A stretch of DNA of 64,000 nucleotides from Piezodorus guildinii (lineage: Eukaryota; Arthropoda; Insecta; Hemiptera; Pentatomidae). Below, one piece after another: positions 10,856 through 24,048 of the stretch. The stretch spans positions 142,317,143 through 142,381,142 of the forward strand of contig CM041292.1 of NCBI GenBank assembly GCA_023052935.1, written 5' to 3'. The notes under the pieces were generated by a model. The model was given only the letters and a program-made list of their open reading frames with translations, made no database searches and was not told the DNA's origin. The stretch's first letter is position 1. Every line of letters begins with the position of its first letter. The position numbers were made by a program, and so were the translations under genes.

Positions 10856-13715
10856 GTATACATTTTCTCCCTCCGAAGGATTTTCAACCCAATTAGTTCA
10901 TCCTAATGAAAATTCTGTTTACGATTTTGCTGAGATGTCTTTTAAGTTTTTATAACTTTAAAATAAACTTACTAATTGAGATTAATGGGTATCTTTCATA
11001 TCATACTATATTGTTATTTAACTTTTTTTTTTGTAGGTTTTCTGCCTTTACGCCAAACAGCTAACGCATCATACAGTAATTTATAGCCTGTTATTGTAAG
11101 GAGTATTCATGAAACTTTGCTTATATTTGAGAATCGTTCTCCTCATTTGAGGAAAGTTCATCTCCAATTGTTCGGATGACATAAAATCTGTTGCTTTTAA
11201 GTTTAATCAACACGCTTCCTATCATTGTATCTGGACAGCATAATGTGAAATAAGACATTTATCTCTCTCTTGCAAATAGAATTTTAACAATATTTTTCAT
11301 AGACATATACATATATATTACAGGAATATTCTGATTCTCCTTCAGCTTTCCCTCAGGGTAACAATCCAATTTATACGGTAATGCAGCTAGGATATGTCCC
11401 GCTCTAGTTGGTAAGTGGTGAAGGAGCCTTACATTCCATCGTCGGCCATTGGATTGAGTTTTTCATTCAGACCACGGGAGCACAAGTCACGACACGGAGC
11501 CACCGAAAGACTTCCTAATTTATTCGGAGCCGAGCTGGTGGGCCCAGCTACGCTTCGCTTGCCAAATGTCTGTTTAACTTCAGATGACCATCTGGCTCTG
11601 TTACTACAGCTATTTTTTCAACTTTAGTGGGTTGGGCTAAAACTTAAAGTATACCTCCTAAAAGGAAAATGGCTCAATTATGACACTTGCGTTAGTAAAT
11701 GTCATCAGTCAGTTAACGTTCATAAACTTTATTTTTGAAACAATCAATTATGTAGTCTGTAATCAATTATTCTTCAAGCAGCTTCACCATCTTTTAGAAT
11801 TATATAATATATTCTTTACAAGTAACCGGGACAGCCTTGTCCCAAGTATCTAGTGGAGTTTCAGAAGGAGTAACCTTTTTTTTTTTTTTATAATGTGAGA
11901 TGGGAGAAGATTTATTACCATTTTTCGATAGATTAATGTTTAAATAACTCATGATTATTTAGTACTATTGGTAGTTCATGATTTTTAGTTTCCACCTTGT
12001 CGATTCGTAACTGCTTAGTTTCCCACAATATTTTTCGCGTTTAAGAATTTGAGGATTTCAGATTGATGAATGCTTCATTTGTATCATGCTTGGAAGGCTT
12101 CTTAGCGATCTTATAATTATTGCTATAATTTAGACATAAGATGGTTTTTGTTTCTTGTAGACAGCGAAACATTCCTTAAATTTTGTTTTCAAGCTATGGA
12201 AACTAATAACATCTTTCTATTTTTTCATGTTCTATCGCTTATACTCAATCAATTAAATATATTTACATATACTTTATTTTTCTTAATTGGGTTTATTATT
12301 TACAAAAACGCACCTTTGCAATCGAGCCAGACAAAATAATTTTAACCAAAGTCTTTTTTGTATAATTCGAGATATGAGTTATCAATGGTATTATATTATT
12401 TTTTTAAATATTTAAACAACACATTTCTTAATAAAACTGATGAATGTATTGTAATAATAAATTATACTGTTCTGTGCTATTATCTTCAACTGAAAACTGT
12501 TTACTTCTTTCCGGTTTGAAATTTTTTTTTTCTAAACATCCGTTTTAATATTGATTATTTTTGTAAATATTTAGTACAATTTATGACTGAATCTTAATTA
12601 TTTTTCTTTTTTCGTCCGATTTCAGCGATTAAATATTTTTTAGCCCAATATGATTATAAGATGGGGTGTTACTATGGGTCGGATCAGGGAAAGTCGTTCT
12701 GCGTGGGCAGCTTGCGTGGTCGTCCTTAGAAGCGATAAGGCCTCACGACCGATTACGAAGGTTTATCAACATTTTGGGTTGAGTGAGTAATTATTCCTTT
12801 TAGTGAAATCTCAAAAAAAAAAAAAAAAAATCTATAAGTATGAAATAAAACTTTTTTTTTTACTGCATGGTATAAGTAATGTATTCTTGCATAAATTAAT
12901 AATGGAAAAGCCATTTCTTAATTATTTAAAAAAGAGCTTTTTATTTAAAAATAATGCGATTTGCCAAGCACCAGGAAATGGGTATAGGAGTCCACTCATT
13001 CCATATATACAAAAAACAAACCAAAAATGTAGAGGTAAAAGAATAACCAAGAGTAAAGAAAAATATAAAAATTAAAAATAAATAAATAGGTTTGACCATA
13101 CTTTGTCCTATTTAGAATATGTCTTAGGATCTCCGAGCCAAGTACATGCAATGTAAGGCTTGAGGAGTTCCCAGTACATCTTTCCAACCGTGAGGCTGGT
13201 ATTGAAAGCTAGTAAGGACACTAGAGCTGTAGAAGCTCAGAATTTGAAAATGAAAATCTGGTTATTGCCATAACTCCAATATACATAATTACTTGAGATC
13301 TTGGGGCCACTGGCATTTCAACCTTTGATGAGGGTTATTGGAAGAGGTAAAGCTAGATAGAGACTGTGCTAAGAAGTTAAGAAGGTGTATAATGGATTGT
13401 ACCAATTTACTTGATTATATAAAAATGGTTTCGTATTTTATACATTGAAAATATAGTTGAAACTTATATATCTTTTTTTATCATATCATACAAAAAGTTT
13501 CTTATGACAATTAGTTCTCAGGAACATATTGAAAAATGCCTATGCATGAATAGTATGGATTGATAAGTGGATCCTTTAAATGGAGTTGAAATGGTTTTTA
13601 TAAAGATTTTAAGGTTCCTCGGACGATTGCTCTACTCACATAGTAGTCCCGAAGTGATTTATGCTTCGTTATTATTATGACTGTATATATCGTTTATATT
13701 TACACAATTAATTTT
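10856..13715. other. AT-rich intergenic DNA up to assembly gap 1
   Basis: No gene is supported. Two GC-richer blocks stand out: 11400-11635 (a 70-codon open frame at 11415-11627, no known domain) and 12655-12785. The open frame at 12803-13075 starts in a poly-A run and looks fortuitous. Confidence 0.5.
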
Positions 13716-13815
13716 NNNNNNNNNNNNNNNNNNNNNNNNNNNNNNNNNNNNNNNNNNNNNNNNNNNNNNNNNNNNNNNNNNNNNNNNNNNNNNNNNNNNN
13801 NNNNNNNNNNNNNNN
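13716..13815. other. Assembly gap 1 (100 N)
   Basis: Exactly 100 unspecified bases. A round 100 is a common placeholder for a gap of unknown length, so true distances across it are unknown. A reading frame called through it is meaningless. Confidence 0.99.
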
Positions 13816-14045
13816 ATTCCAGAAAACAATGGACCGGGCTAAGAAGGAACATTCATATATTTTTGTTCTATGGGAAGGCATATAGAGGTCGAAAGAAGGG
13901 ATCTGGTTTCCTGAGTATGGGTTGTGGATTTAAATTGCAAGGAGGGTATGGACGTAAGAGGGAAGGGAGGTGGGGAGAGGATGATTTGAAAGAGAAAGAT
14001 ACCAAGGAAATATTGCCTTGGAATCAACGGAAATAGCAAATTTGA
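13816..14045 (-). pseudogene. CR1-type LINE fragment (RT C-terminal region), cut by gap
   Basis: The minus-strand translation contains YFLGIFLFQIILS followed by LQFKSTTHTQETRS. This lines up with YFLASFLFQVLQS and LFKSSVHSRHTRARPSD in the intact CR1 ORF2 (56664-59465) and with the 23477-23896 copy. It is decayed and its other end may lie in the gap. Confidence 0.65.
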
Positions 14046-16387
14046 TTCATCTCAGAGTTGGTGATACATGTGACTGTATAGATGTACCGAAGACAAATCT
14101 TAAGAAACAATTGAGGATCTAAGAGATGAGAAGAAAATAATTTTTTTTTTTTATTCTTGAGTTGTGAGGTTCTTTCCTACCACAATTATGGTGGATTGGC
14201 AAATCTAATCTGGGTTGAAAGGTTGAAATTTTCTTTAAACGATACCTTTACTAAATATATTTCAACTTAACCAATTTAAATCGTAACTGTGTGACTGAGA
14301 TTACAAAAGTTTAACATCGGGCAATAACTACCTCGAAAACAAAGTATGACTTACAAGATAACATATTTTTCAGGGAAAAATTAAATTTAATTGATATTCC
14401 TATTAGAACTTCAGATGCATATGAGACCAAGCAGGAATTTTCATCGTCTAATAAAAGAGATAATTGTCATTGTTAAAGTAAGTTGATTAATGTGGTGCCG
14501 TGAAGTCTTATTTTGTGGAAGTTTCAATATATAAAATATTGGTAGAAATAAATTTTTTCCTGATCAGTAATAACAATAATTTAATGTCTAGAAAAAAGGG
14601 CAAAATAAATATAACAATTCTGCAATTCAACGTAAGAGATATTTACGTTTATATAAGAATTAAAAATAAATTAAAAAATTTTTAGTCCTATAACACAAGA
14701 AAAAACATTTCTTTTGCATGGTACACACACAAAATAATATTAATAAACAAAACTGAAAGCTAAAATAAAAAATAAAGTTACTCGTAATCATTAAAAAGAA
14801 TAAACAAACGTCAAACCCTTGAGAGGACTTAAATTATCTGTATAATCAATTAGCATTATACTTTTTTATGATAAATATAATATATAAAAACCATGATTGA
14901 AATAGCTTTTATATTCATATAACTGCGATCATGATTTTAAAATGAGAACAAATATAAAACTAATGAAAAATTTGAATTCCAGTCTAATCACCACACTAAA
15001 ACAAGATTTAAGAGGTTATTTGAAGGATTAATAGCCCATATGTGATTTAAATTTAACGCCATCATCATTTCTGGGTTCCTTTTATGGCTTTATATGTTCT
15101 CATTTTGACTGATATAAAAAATTGGACAAATAAAAGGAAATAGGGAAAGATATATATAATTTTTTTTTTGATATGCTGGTACTGTCTGCATGCCGAAATG
15201 AAAAATTGTCTTGTAGCTTAATACGACTTGCAATTAATGTAAACTACCTGTAACATTTAGAAAGCTTGAATTTAACTTATAAAATATAAATAAACTATAG
15301 AAAGAAAGAAAGTTTGTTAGCATCTGTTGCTTTGTTCTCTACTTTTTTTAGTACTTTTTTAAAAAATTGTTTATGACCCTGTAAAAAACGGAAAAATTGA
15401 CTAGTTCTATAAGAAACTCAATTAAAAAGATAGAAATTCATCAGTTATAAATGAATTTTTAGGAATAAACCTAAACACCCTGGTTTAAATAACGGTACAC
15501 TATGTACGCAGGTAAACATTTTAACAATAGGGAAACTAAAAAGTATTCTGGGAGCCCATAAAATAATATATGAATAAAAAAAAAATCGTAGCTACCTGCA
15601 AGTTTCCGTAAATTACAAAGGCTTCAAGGAGATTAAAAGAACAAAAAACTGCTTATGTGTAAAGTGAGCGTTCTAAAAGATATTTATCCGCTTAGATCGA
15701 GCCGGCATTAACTGACACTTGATGCCTGGTAATCGCATTAGCTTCTTGCCTTCGTCCTCAAGGTATTACTTTCAGGTTAAACTTGCTTGTAGCTACTTAG
15801 TTACAAAATGTGGTCAGGGACTGCCGCACAACGTTTTCATGTTAATCTTCATTTTATTAGAGTTGACGGGATAAGGATATACAACAAATTAAAACCGTAT
15901 TAGAGAGATAATATTAAAAAAAAAAATAAAAAAACTAATCTCATTATGTAACTTGTGTCGATTACAGCCTACAAAGTAACAGAGAGTTAAAAATACCTTA
16001 AGAATAACAGACCATCATATAAATCAACAGCCAAAAACACAATAAAACAGTGTATATTTAGCTCCTTTGCAACGGATGGAAAGAGATAAACTTAATACTT
16101 TTACAAGCATTTCTTTTTGTTTTTATAATATATGTGTATAGTATTTATACAAAACTAATTTATTTAACTTAATGCTGTTTTATTTCTTTTAATGAAAATT
16201 AGCTATAAATAATTAGCAACTTCGGAAAACTAAGTGATCATGTAGAGTGGTCCCCAACCAACTTCTCTTACATATATATGCATACATATATATATATCCT
16301 CGAGAACCATAAAACCTTCCTATATATTTGACCACATCACTGTGAACTCTTTCGAACGTACACTAAATATAAGATCTCAACCCACTG

Positions 16388-16390
<3 letters not shown>
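14046..16390. other. AT-rich intergenic DNA, no gene seen
   Basis: Short non-conserved frames only. A slightly GC-richer patch lies at about 15690-15850. There is no recognisable mobile-element end. Confidence 0.55.

Positions 16391-16466
<76 letters not shown>
16391..16466. repeat. (TA)n microsatellite, about 38 units
   Basis: A pure TA run. The Tyr-Ile repeat frame through it is an artefact. Confidence 0.97.
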
Positions 16467-16468
<2 letters not shown>

Positions 16469-16619
16469 CTCTCACAAAAATTATCTGTGCTACCATACTT
16501 TGGAACTCCTTAACCATTCATTTATATACTAATGCATCATCCTATGCCACATCCGAAAATCAGTTATTTCCCTAGCTCTCATAAGACCAATCTTATAAAT
16601 ATACTATCTTGACTTAATT

Positions 16620-17170
16620 CTGCGCTACTAACTTCAATTTGTATAATCTCAAATCTCTAATTCTTCAATCTTCCTTTCTCGACAGGTTCTTCTTTATTTC
16701 CATTGATTCTTCCATTTATTCCTTCTTTCTTCAAAACGCAGGTGTGCCACAAGGTAGCGTATTGAGCTCTCTTCTTTACTCTGTTTACACTTGTGATATT
16801 CATGAGCACCCTAGCACCACCATCAATACCTTTGCTGATGATATGGCACTTATTTCATCGCACAGAGATTGTTAGCTTCTTTTTCCTAACAAACCCATAT
16901 ATTTGACCTAGAAATGTGGATTCAAAACTGAAAAATCTAAATTAATGCCTCAAAATTGAGCCATGCGAGCTTTTCACATTCAGGTACATGTCCAGCTGTA
17001 AAAATCGACAAAAATGCTGTACCTTCAAAAACCTACGTACGATACCTCGGACTATATTTGGCGTTTCATCCTTCGACACAAAACAACCTAAGTTAACTAG
17101 TTTCTTTCTCCCCGCTACCAGGCCAATCCCAAAGAAGACTTAAAAGACGATAGCCGACAGATCTTCTAAA
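16620..17170 (+). pseudogene. Jockey-clade RT fragment, decayed
   Basis: The 16639-16875 frame carries NAGVPQGSVLSSLLYSVYT (motif B) and TFADDMALISS (the motif C FADD block), followed in shifted frames by VRYLGLYL and an RRLKRR-like stretch. Order and wording match Jockey-1 and Jockey-2 ORF2 (GVPQGS, F/YADDTAIL, YLGL). Several stops and small indels follow residue 78. Both ends of the element are missing. Confidence 0.8.
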
Positions 17171-17894
17171 TTAAAAATTCAGGACGCTGGTCAAGATGAA
17201 AATAGCACTTCACATTCGCTGGATGCGCAGCAACGCAGTTGAGAATAAAAACCACAAACAATAATAATAATATTAAATAACTTGCAGGGATATCCGGAAG
17301 ACAATACATTACTAAATAAGCTAGGCGAACGTTCAAATAAGTTTTGAAAAGAGACACATTATGTTATTTTAACCGCACTGAGCTTTTATAAATTATTTAA
17401 ACTTCAATAGACAGTTACCTCTAAAAGTAGCCCAAAAGCAAAAGTACAGTTTTAGAAAGTTGTATTGTCAACTCATGAAGAGTAATATATGTCAAAACAG
17501 TTTAATTTCATTGCAACAGATTTATTCTAAATTTAATATTACAGCTTAAAACAGGAATATTTTAAATACGAATACATTAGAAACCATTATACACTTTCAT
17601 TTTTATCCCAAATTGAAATAAATTTTAACACTTTGCCTTTCCATCTAAACATTCATTTTCGATTGAAAAATATAACAAAAGTCAAACATTACTACGTAAA
17701 ACTACCAATTAAAGTCAATAATAATTTTATGACTGCATCAGTTAATGAATCGTTAGTTTTCCAAAAGTATATGCAAATTATAATAACTTAAATTTCCTAC
17801 ATTTTAATATGTTTACCTTTTACTTCTTTAGTTAATTATCATAACCTTCCTTATAATATTTTTTACAGTATAATAAATATGTACAATGGAAACA
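17171..17894. other. AT-rich intergenic DNA, no gene seen
   Basis: No coding, SINE or transposon signal is recognised. Confidence 0.55.
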
Positions 17895-18115
17895 GGGGAG
17901 CCCGTGGCTAAGTGACAAGCGTGCTAGTCTCTCACGCTTAAGGTTGTGAGTTCGAATCCCAGTCTCAGAGGGACTTTTATAAGGATAAAATGAAAAGCAG
18001 ATTCACTCACAGCCTCTCCCCAGGTTATGTGAGACCCGTCAGCCAAATGTTGGACACTCACAAATTTGGGCGTAGGGAGTTATGATCCTACCCTATAAAA
18101 TACCCTGTAAATAGA
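17895..18115 (+). mobile_element. tRNA-derived SINE, family 2, copy 1
   Basis: It begins GGGGAGCCCGTGGCTAAGTG (A-box region) and has a B-box-like GAGTTCGAATCCC about 55 bases further on. A body with 'cactcacagcctctcccc', 'gtgagacccgtcagccaa' and 'atgatcctaccct' follows. A second copy at 40454-40690 keeps the same order. A tRNA-like head on a repeated tRNA-unrelated body identifies a SINE rather than a tRNA gene. The exact 3' end is uncertain. Confidence 0.85.
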
Positions 18116-21100
18116 TGGTTGGGGTTGTGGTTATCAAGATATCACACTAATAAAACAAACTACTTGTTTTACTATTGTGCCAACGTATAGGACAACATTG
18201 TGGAGGGCTAAGAAAGAGGCTGTTATCCTGTTTTTTCTTAGCCTGATGAAGGCCCACAATGAAGATCGAAACATCACACAAACACACACGGCATACAAAA
18301 TTGATGACCGCACATCCAACCATCTTCACGATATTTTGTATTTAAATTACCACATTATTTTTGCTGACATTATACTTGCCTGATATTAAGTATCATTAAC
18401 TTATACATACATTTAACGAGATGGTGTTAAGTCGCAGTAACATTTAGAGCACATACCTTCCTATATAAACAGTTCAAAGTTTATATGAGTTTTGTTAGCT
18501 TAACTTACCATACGATCAGGAAATTTATTGTGATACCTAGTTATATGGAGCCAAGCAAACCTAAAATGTCTAAACAAACTGCAATACTTTCTCTTATTTT
18601 ATATTTTATACATATGTAAGTAGGTGAAAGTAAAACCACTATGACACTACATAAAATATGTTGAACCTATGATATACTGTTATTATTCCCTATATAACAA
18701 TAATTTTACACAGTGAATAATAATGAGACATATACGGACAATAAATAATGCCAAGTGCATAGGAAAGCCCGACATTTCCACGACTACTGTCAGAGCTGCA
18801 CCAAGTGCTCGAGGAGGCACGGAGCCCGGGTCATCCAGGTGTCAATTTGCGGGGCGTGTGTTCCCACGGTTTCACATTTATGGTGGGAAGGAAATAGCCC
18901 CTATCCTCGCCTGATAACATCACATTATGGTTAATAGATAATGGCACCGTGATCTTGTAGCATTGTGCAAGGAGGAAATGACTCAATTAGGGAGAAACAC
19001 AACTTTTAGCAAGAAAGGCGTGCTGTGTAACCCCTGCTAAATGTCAAATAAAGTTCATGTTCATAAAACAATACGGCAGCAAGTAAACTTAATAATGACG
19101 ACGACTTAATGAAATGTTAAGAATGGTTAACGATTGCGCTTGGTTAAAGACTAAATATGTATTTTGGATGAAGGACATTCATCGAATAACATCTTGGGCA
19201 GCCGATTAATCACTTATAGATTTTTATCCCGTTTAATTAATTATGAAATTTATTTAACTTCGCCGGTGGATTTGATGACCAAGCACAGCTTCGTGTCCGA
19301 CATACTTTCACATTATCCGAAAAACATAAAGGTATTTTCTGACCATAGTGCGAGTACGGCTTGATCAAATTTTACGATTCACTAATGAAATTTCTTGTTC
19401 TTTCTTGGAATAGATATGAAACAAAACACCTCCTTGAATAGATGATGGTCAAAAAGCGTAACTGCACATCAAGTACGAATCTCTATAATGTACTGAACAG
19501 AATACTAGCTAGTATGGTGATACTGTTTTTATTTTGGTTTTTTTAGAGAGATAATTTTCAGGTAAATGATGCCCAATGTATTCAAATCACGATACTATAA
19601 TATAAACATTATTTTTTAGTATTCTTTCTTTTATATTGTTTTTATTTAGGACTATAACTTTATAAATATTTTAGTTGAATGGTTGATTTTTTTGACTTTT
19701 TTGTATTCATAAGTCAAGCCTTTAAATTTTATGAGTAATAGAGGAGATATGTGAGTTGACAGCTTCTTCACCGATCGCAGAAGACTTAAAGAAATGATTA
19801 CATATGATAACTCAGAAATACTAATATAATTTAAAAGAATAATATATAATAATAATAATGTATTTATGTAAGAATATATAATACAGAAATAATTTATTGA
19901 GACTTGCTTACACACTGCGTGAACATAGATTTTAAGTATATTAGAATAGAAATAAATAAATCTTTTGTTTATATCGTAAAACTATTAATTTATTTTGAGC
20001 CTTTAATGTAATCAGGCAATAAAAAAATTAACATTAGCAAGGGAAATATTTCTAATTAACATATTAACAATTAATTAATTGTAGAAATAAAAAATAAATT
20101 CAATTTGTTTGCCTTTTATAATTTTTATGGAGTATGGAGCATGTAGAATATTTAGATATTAGTAAGTTTTAATAATAACACTTCTGGTTAAAGGTTCTTA
20201 ATGGTTGTAAAATAAATTCCTTTGTTAGCACTGATAAAAAAAATGCACGATTTAACTATATTGTATATATGATAACGAATAGAATATACTCTCTGGATCG
20301 TCGGCCGATCTGACTATTTAGTGAAAGCGTTTTGACTACAGGAAATATCGGATCCAGTACCGATAGTGATTGGGAAATATGAAACAAATATAGGCTTTCT
20401 ACACAGCTTTGGCCAAAATTAGACGAACCAACGCCTTAATAACTTCTTCTGTTTACTTGGTCTTAGGCTACACATCATGTTGATTTTTAAATATTCAGGA
20501 ATAGTATAGGAATGATTGTCAATTCAGAAGGTCAAAGAATCATTAGTAATAACATACGCTTTATTAATGCATAAAAATTAAAAGAAAACTTTTACAACAT
20601 TTAAAGTAATTAATAAAATAACAGCCGCTTGAAATTATAATAACAGCGGGTAAGAAGTCTGTGAGAATAATTTTCAATTAAAAAATCGATTAATACAGAC
20701 TTTTACAGTTATACATATTAAAAAATTGAATATTTTTTTTATTAAATTACAGGTTAATAATAATTGCGGCGGTTTTCATTACAGCATATAGCTTCCATAG
20801 TAATTAGCCAATGGATGTGGAGAGTACGTAATAATAAGGCATGAAGATTATGTAATTAACAATTAGCCAAGGTGTTGATGTATGGAGAAGATCGTGTTTC
20901 ATTGTGTTAGGAAATTAATTTTATCATTATAACAACATTAATCTCACTTTCTAAACGAGATGAATATCTTGGTGATTGTTCTTCTTTGTAAAGAGATGGG
21001 GTCAATGCAAATATGCTAATAATATCAGCTGCGAAATAGCAACGCTGATGGATAATGTCCTACCTCGTATGACAATTTATCGATATAATTTAGTTTAAAA

Positions 21101-23252
21101 AAAAAAAACTGTTAGCTATTGTACACAATCAATTAATTATAATGTTTGTTTTTTTCAAACAGGAAAAAATTGCAATCTGTACTCTAGAACGTTGATCTTT
21201 TCGAGCCTCAATGCTCTAGACAAAGAAAAAACTAAATAATAGATTATACTCCAACAATCCGAAAAAAATGTCAGTTTGAATAAAATCCAACTGATATTCA
21301 TGCCGATGCAATGATGACAAAGGATTTTATTAAGTCAATAATGCGATTCCACAAGATATCATCAATCATTGAAACCACTACACAATAGAAAGAAAGAAAC
21401 CCATTATACAAATGCATTTTATTCAAATGCGGTGTTGCGACAGTTGATCCAGATAGTTATTTATCCTTCCGCAGGTGGTTCATTTATTTTGAAGATGAAG
21501 CTTTTACAAGTATAATATTTTTTCTTCTACATTTTTTTGTGAATTTCGAAAATAGTATTCGATGTTTCAAATGAATAGTCTCAAGTATTTATTGATCATT
21601 AGTTAAGAAGATTAATTTTAAGATAAAGATAATTAATTGCTGAAATTATTCATAATTTTTTGGGAGTATTTGTAAATGGAGCTGGCTAGCACAGCACAGA
21701 TAATTAGATATATCGCTAGCATACATTAATATATTGTTTTAGAAAATATATTTAAAGACATTAAAATATAAATAACCTAATAAGCATAATAGGCTTATAG
21801 TGACAAAATATTTTGATATATCACCACAATTTTTTTTAAATTTATAAATAAAAATAAACAGAATAAATAATAAAAATGAAAAGGCTGGGATCCGACAGAT
21901 CTTCGTAAAAGGCTCCCAGAGAAATATTGTTAAATACGGGCATTTAACGAACTCTATTTTCTTGCTACGTGGGACATTGAGATTTTCTGGCTAACTGAAA
22001 GCAAAATATTTTATTTATCATACGTACAGCTGCCTATCTACTTGCCGGAGGGACAATTTACACTAACACAGTTACATAAAAAAAAAAAAAAAAATTATAC
22101 CAAATTACACAAACATTTATATGAATGTAAAATAAAAAAGGAGATCCTGAGACCAAGAATTTTGTTGTTTTGTTCTTCTTTTATTAGAAGAATGAGAATA
22201 TTATTTAATTAAATATATAAGTAGTAAATTATAGTCTATAATCCATGAATATGCCTCGATTTCAGTACATCCCTACGGTCAGACAACACATAATGCCGAG
22301 ATAACGCCAGATTTGCTCAACGCCAGACATGGGTCAAGAAGCGAAAGGTTAAATCCTACGCTGATGAAGACCCGCAATGTGGTTCGAAACTATGGTTGAA
22401 TAAATAGTTCTTACGATATTTTTTACCGTAACCAAGATCATTCCAGCCTTCATTTATTAATGAAGGATAGAACGCGAACTAAGCAATTTAATACCCAAGC
22501 CAGAAGACAATGTGTTTCTAATACGAAGGCAACTTAATGACTCTAAATTTCCATTACCAAGTGGAACGTATTAACGAGCGATCATACACACCTACGAAAC
22601 AGTTTAATAATTCATTAGAAGGTAAAAAAAAAAAAAATTATATACAATTTACAGCATAATGTTCTAAGACACCAAGCTATTTGTTCCAGTAGGTCAGTAC
22701 GGTTCCCAGGCACTCTGTACGTGAAGTTGATCTGAAGATAGATCGAATCTAGAACATGCGGTGATCTCTGTAAGTGCGCCGGGTATTAGATTGTGAACCT
22801 CGACCACAAAATGTGCCACTACCTCAAGAATATATGCAGTAAGGACGTGAGCTTCTTTACCGACTTTAATTGGAAGGAAATTGTGAACAATGATTATATT
22901 ACTCTATGTATTTCTTTCTCCATCACTTACAAATCTTCAAAGAGCAATCGAATAACAAACGAACAAAAAGGACAGTTGCAATTGAAGACTGTTTTTGTAT
23001 GTAAATGGAATGATTAATTCATCCCTAAATGAGAGCTAAACCATGTAACAAAACAGTGAAGTCCAATGTAATATACTTAGGGAGTATATATTCTGTAGGA
23101 TCAAAATAGTGAAAACAAAAAAAATCTAAGATATGTTGACACTATATTTTTTCTACATGGTATGGTACATGACTGTACCTTCCTGAGGTTCCTCCTTCAT
23201 CGGTGGAAAACCTAGCAGTCAATCGTGATCATTTCCTTACACAGACGTTCGA
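18116..23252. other. 5-kb stretch without a recognisable gene
   Basis: It is AT-rich with islands of lower AT at 18750-18915, 19150-19370, 20280-20380, 20760-20930, 21880-22070 and 22240-22400. A stretch at 19470-19530 ('gtacgaatctctata' then 'gtactga') resembles the 3' part of SINE family 1 and may be a decayed copy. No frame shows a known domain. The islands could be conserved regulatory DNA or very old repeats; the sequence alone cannot decide. Confidence 0.45.
20755..20930. promoter_or_regulatory. Possible regulatory block rich in TAATTA/ATTAG sites
   Basis: A lower-AT block holds several homeodomain-type core sites ('gtaattagcc', 'tgtaattaacaattagccaa') and two ATTAGCCAA words about 65 bases apart. 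Nothing coding is seen. In an AT-rich genome such cores also occur by chance, so this is only a candidate. Confidence 0.15.
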
Positions 23253-23264
23253 AAAAAGACATTA
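23253..23264. repeat. TSD of minus-strand CR1 copy, left
   Basis: AAAAAGACATTA, identical to 26910-26921 on the other side of the CR1 copy and its nested RTE-1. Confidence 0.85.
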
Positions 23265-23476
23265 ATAAATAAATAAATAAGTTCTTTATTATTCTGGGAC
23301 ATGTCCCTTTAGAACAAAATATACAAAATGTACAAAAAAAAGGGCTTTAGAGTCTTAGAGTAAATTAATTAAATATAAACAAGTTAATAATTAATGGTAT
23401 AAAATATACATATTTAAATGAGATGAAAAAAAAATATATATAAAAAAATAAATAAATAAAAAGCTTATTTAGAATT

Positions 23477-24040
23477 CTATTGAGCCTGGATGTGCAATAA
23501 GTGATCAAATATGCGGGATTTGAAGGTAGAAAGAGAATTGGAGTGACGGATGGAGGAAGGGATAGAATTCCATAGGATGGAGGATCGAATGAGAAAGGAT
23601 CTGTCGAAATGTGCAGTTCTGTGGGCCGTACTGTATAAATCCGAAGGCCTGGAGCGTGTAGAACGGGAATGGACAGAGGATTTGAACTGTAGGAGGTCAA
23701 AAATATATGATGGACGGCGGGATTGGATAATTTGGTAAAGGAATGACGCAAGGAAATACTTGCGACGATTGGAAGGGTTAAGCCACTTCAACTCTCCATA
23801 AAGTTGGGATACAGAGGTGTATCTAGGGACCCCGAAGATGAAGCGAACGAAGGAATTGATTAAGCGTTTTATTTTTACCTCGAGATCCCCAGACACACCA
23901 CCATATACCGTACAGCAATAGTCGAAGTGGGGGAATATTAGGGAGGTAACGAGGAGTATTCGGGTTTCAAGCGGAAATAGGTGACGGAGGGAATACAGTC
24001 GCTTTAAGGTTGAAAGGGTACGTCGAGAGATTTCTGAAAT
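23477..24040 (-). pseudogene. CR1 ORF2 C-terminus (first half of split copy)
   Basis: A 139-codon minus-strand frame (23896 down to 23477) contains SGDLEVKIKRLINSFVRFIF, then YFLASFLYQIIQSRRPSYI, SFLIRSSILWNSIPSSI and a final STFKSRIFDHLL. It aligns along its length with the last ~140 residues of the intact CR1 ORF2. Upstream, 23897-24040 continues the homology with frame breaks (FPHFDYCCTVYGG-like, FETRILLVTSL-like). It has no activity on its own. Confidence 0.88.
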
Positions 24041-24048
24041 ATGATTTT

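Noticed and set aside
11415..11627. 70-codon frame in a GC-richer block as a host exon
   Set aside because: No recognisable domain, no clear splice context and no related copy. It is kept only as an unexplained island.
12803..13075. 90-codon Lys-rich frame
   Set aside because: It starts in a poly-A run and has low-complexity composition with no domain.
13677..14036. Open frame spanning assembly gap 1
   Set aside because: The frame passes through 100 N and is antisense to a CR1 fragment; it is not a gene.
16342..16575. Open frame through the TA tract
   Set aside because: It is mostly Tyr-Ile from the microsatellite. A short 'LWNSL' stretch after it faintly resembles the CR1 C-terminus but is too short and diverged to call. 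The frames at 63612-63882 are rejected for the same reason.
18172..18345. Similarity of 'cctgatgaaggcccacaatg' and 22360 'gctgatgaagacccgcaatg' to the 'cctgatga...gaaac' words seen near some Penelope-like or other element ends
   Set aside because: Only about 40 bases are alike, no RT or GIY-YIG frame is nearby, and no ends are visible; too weak to call an element.
19470..19535. Decayed 3' end of SINE family 1
   Set aside because: Two short words match ('gtacgaatctctata', 'gtactga') but the rest does not. It is mentioned in the intergenic entry only.
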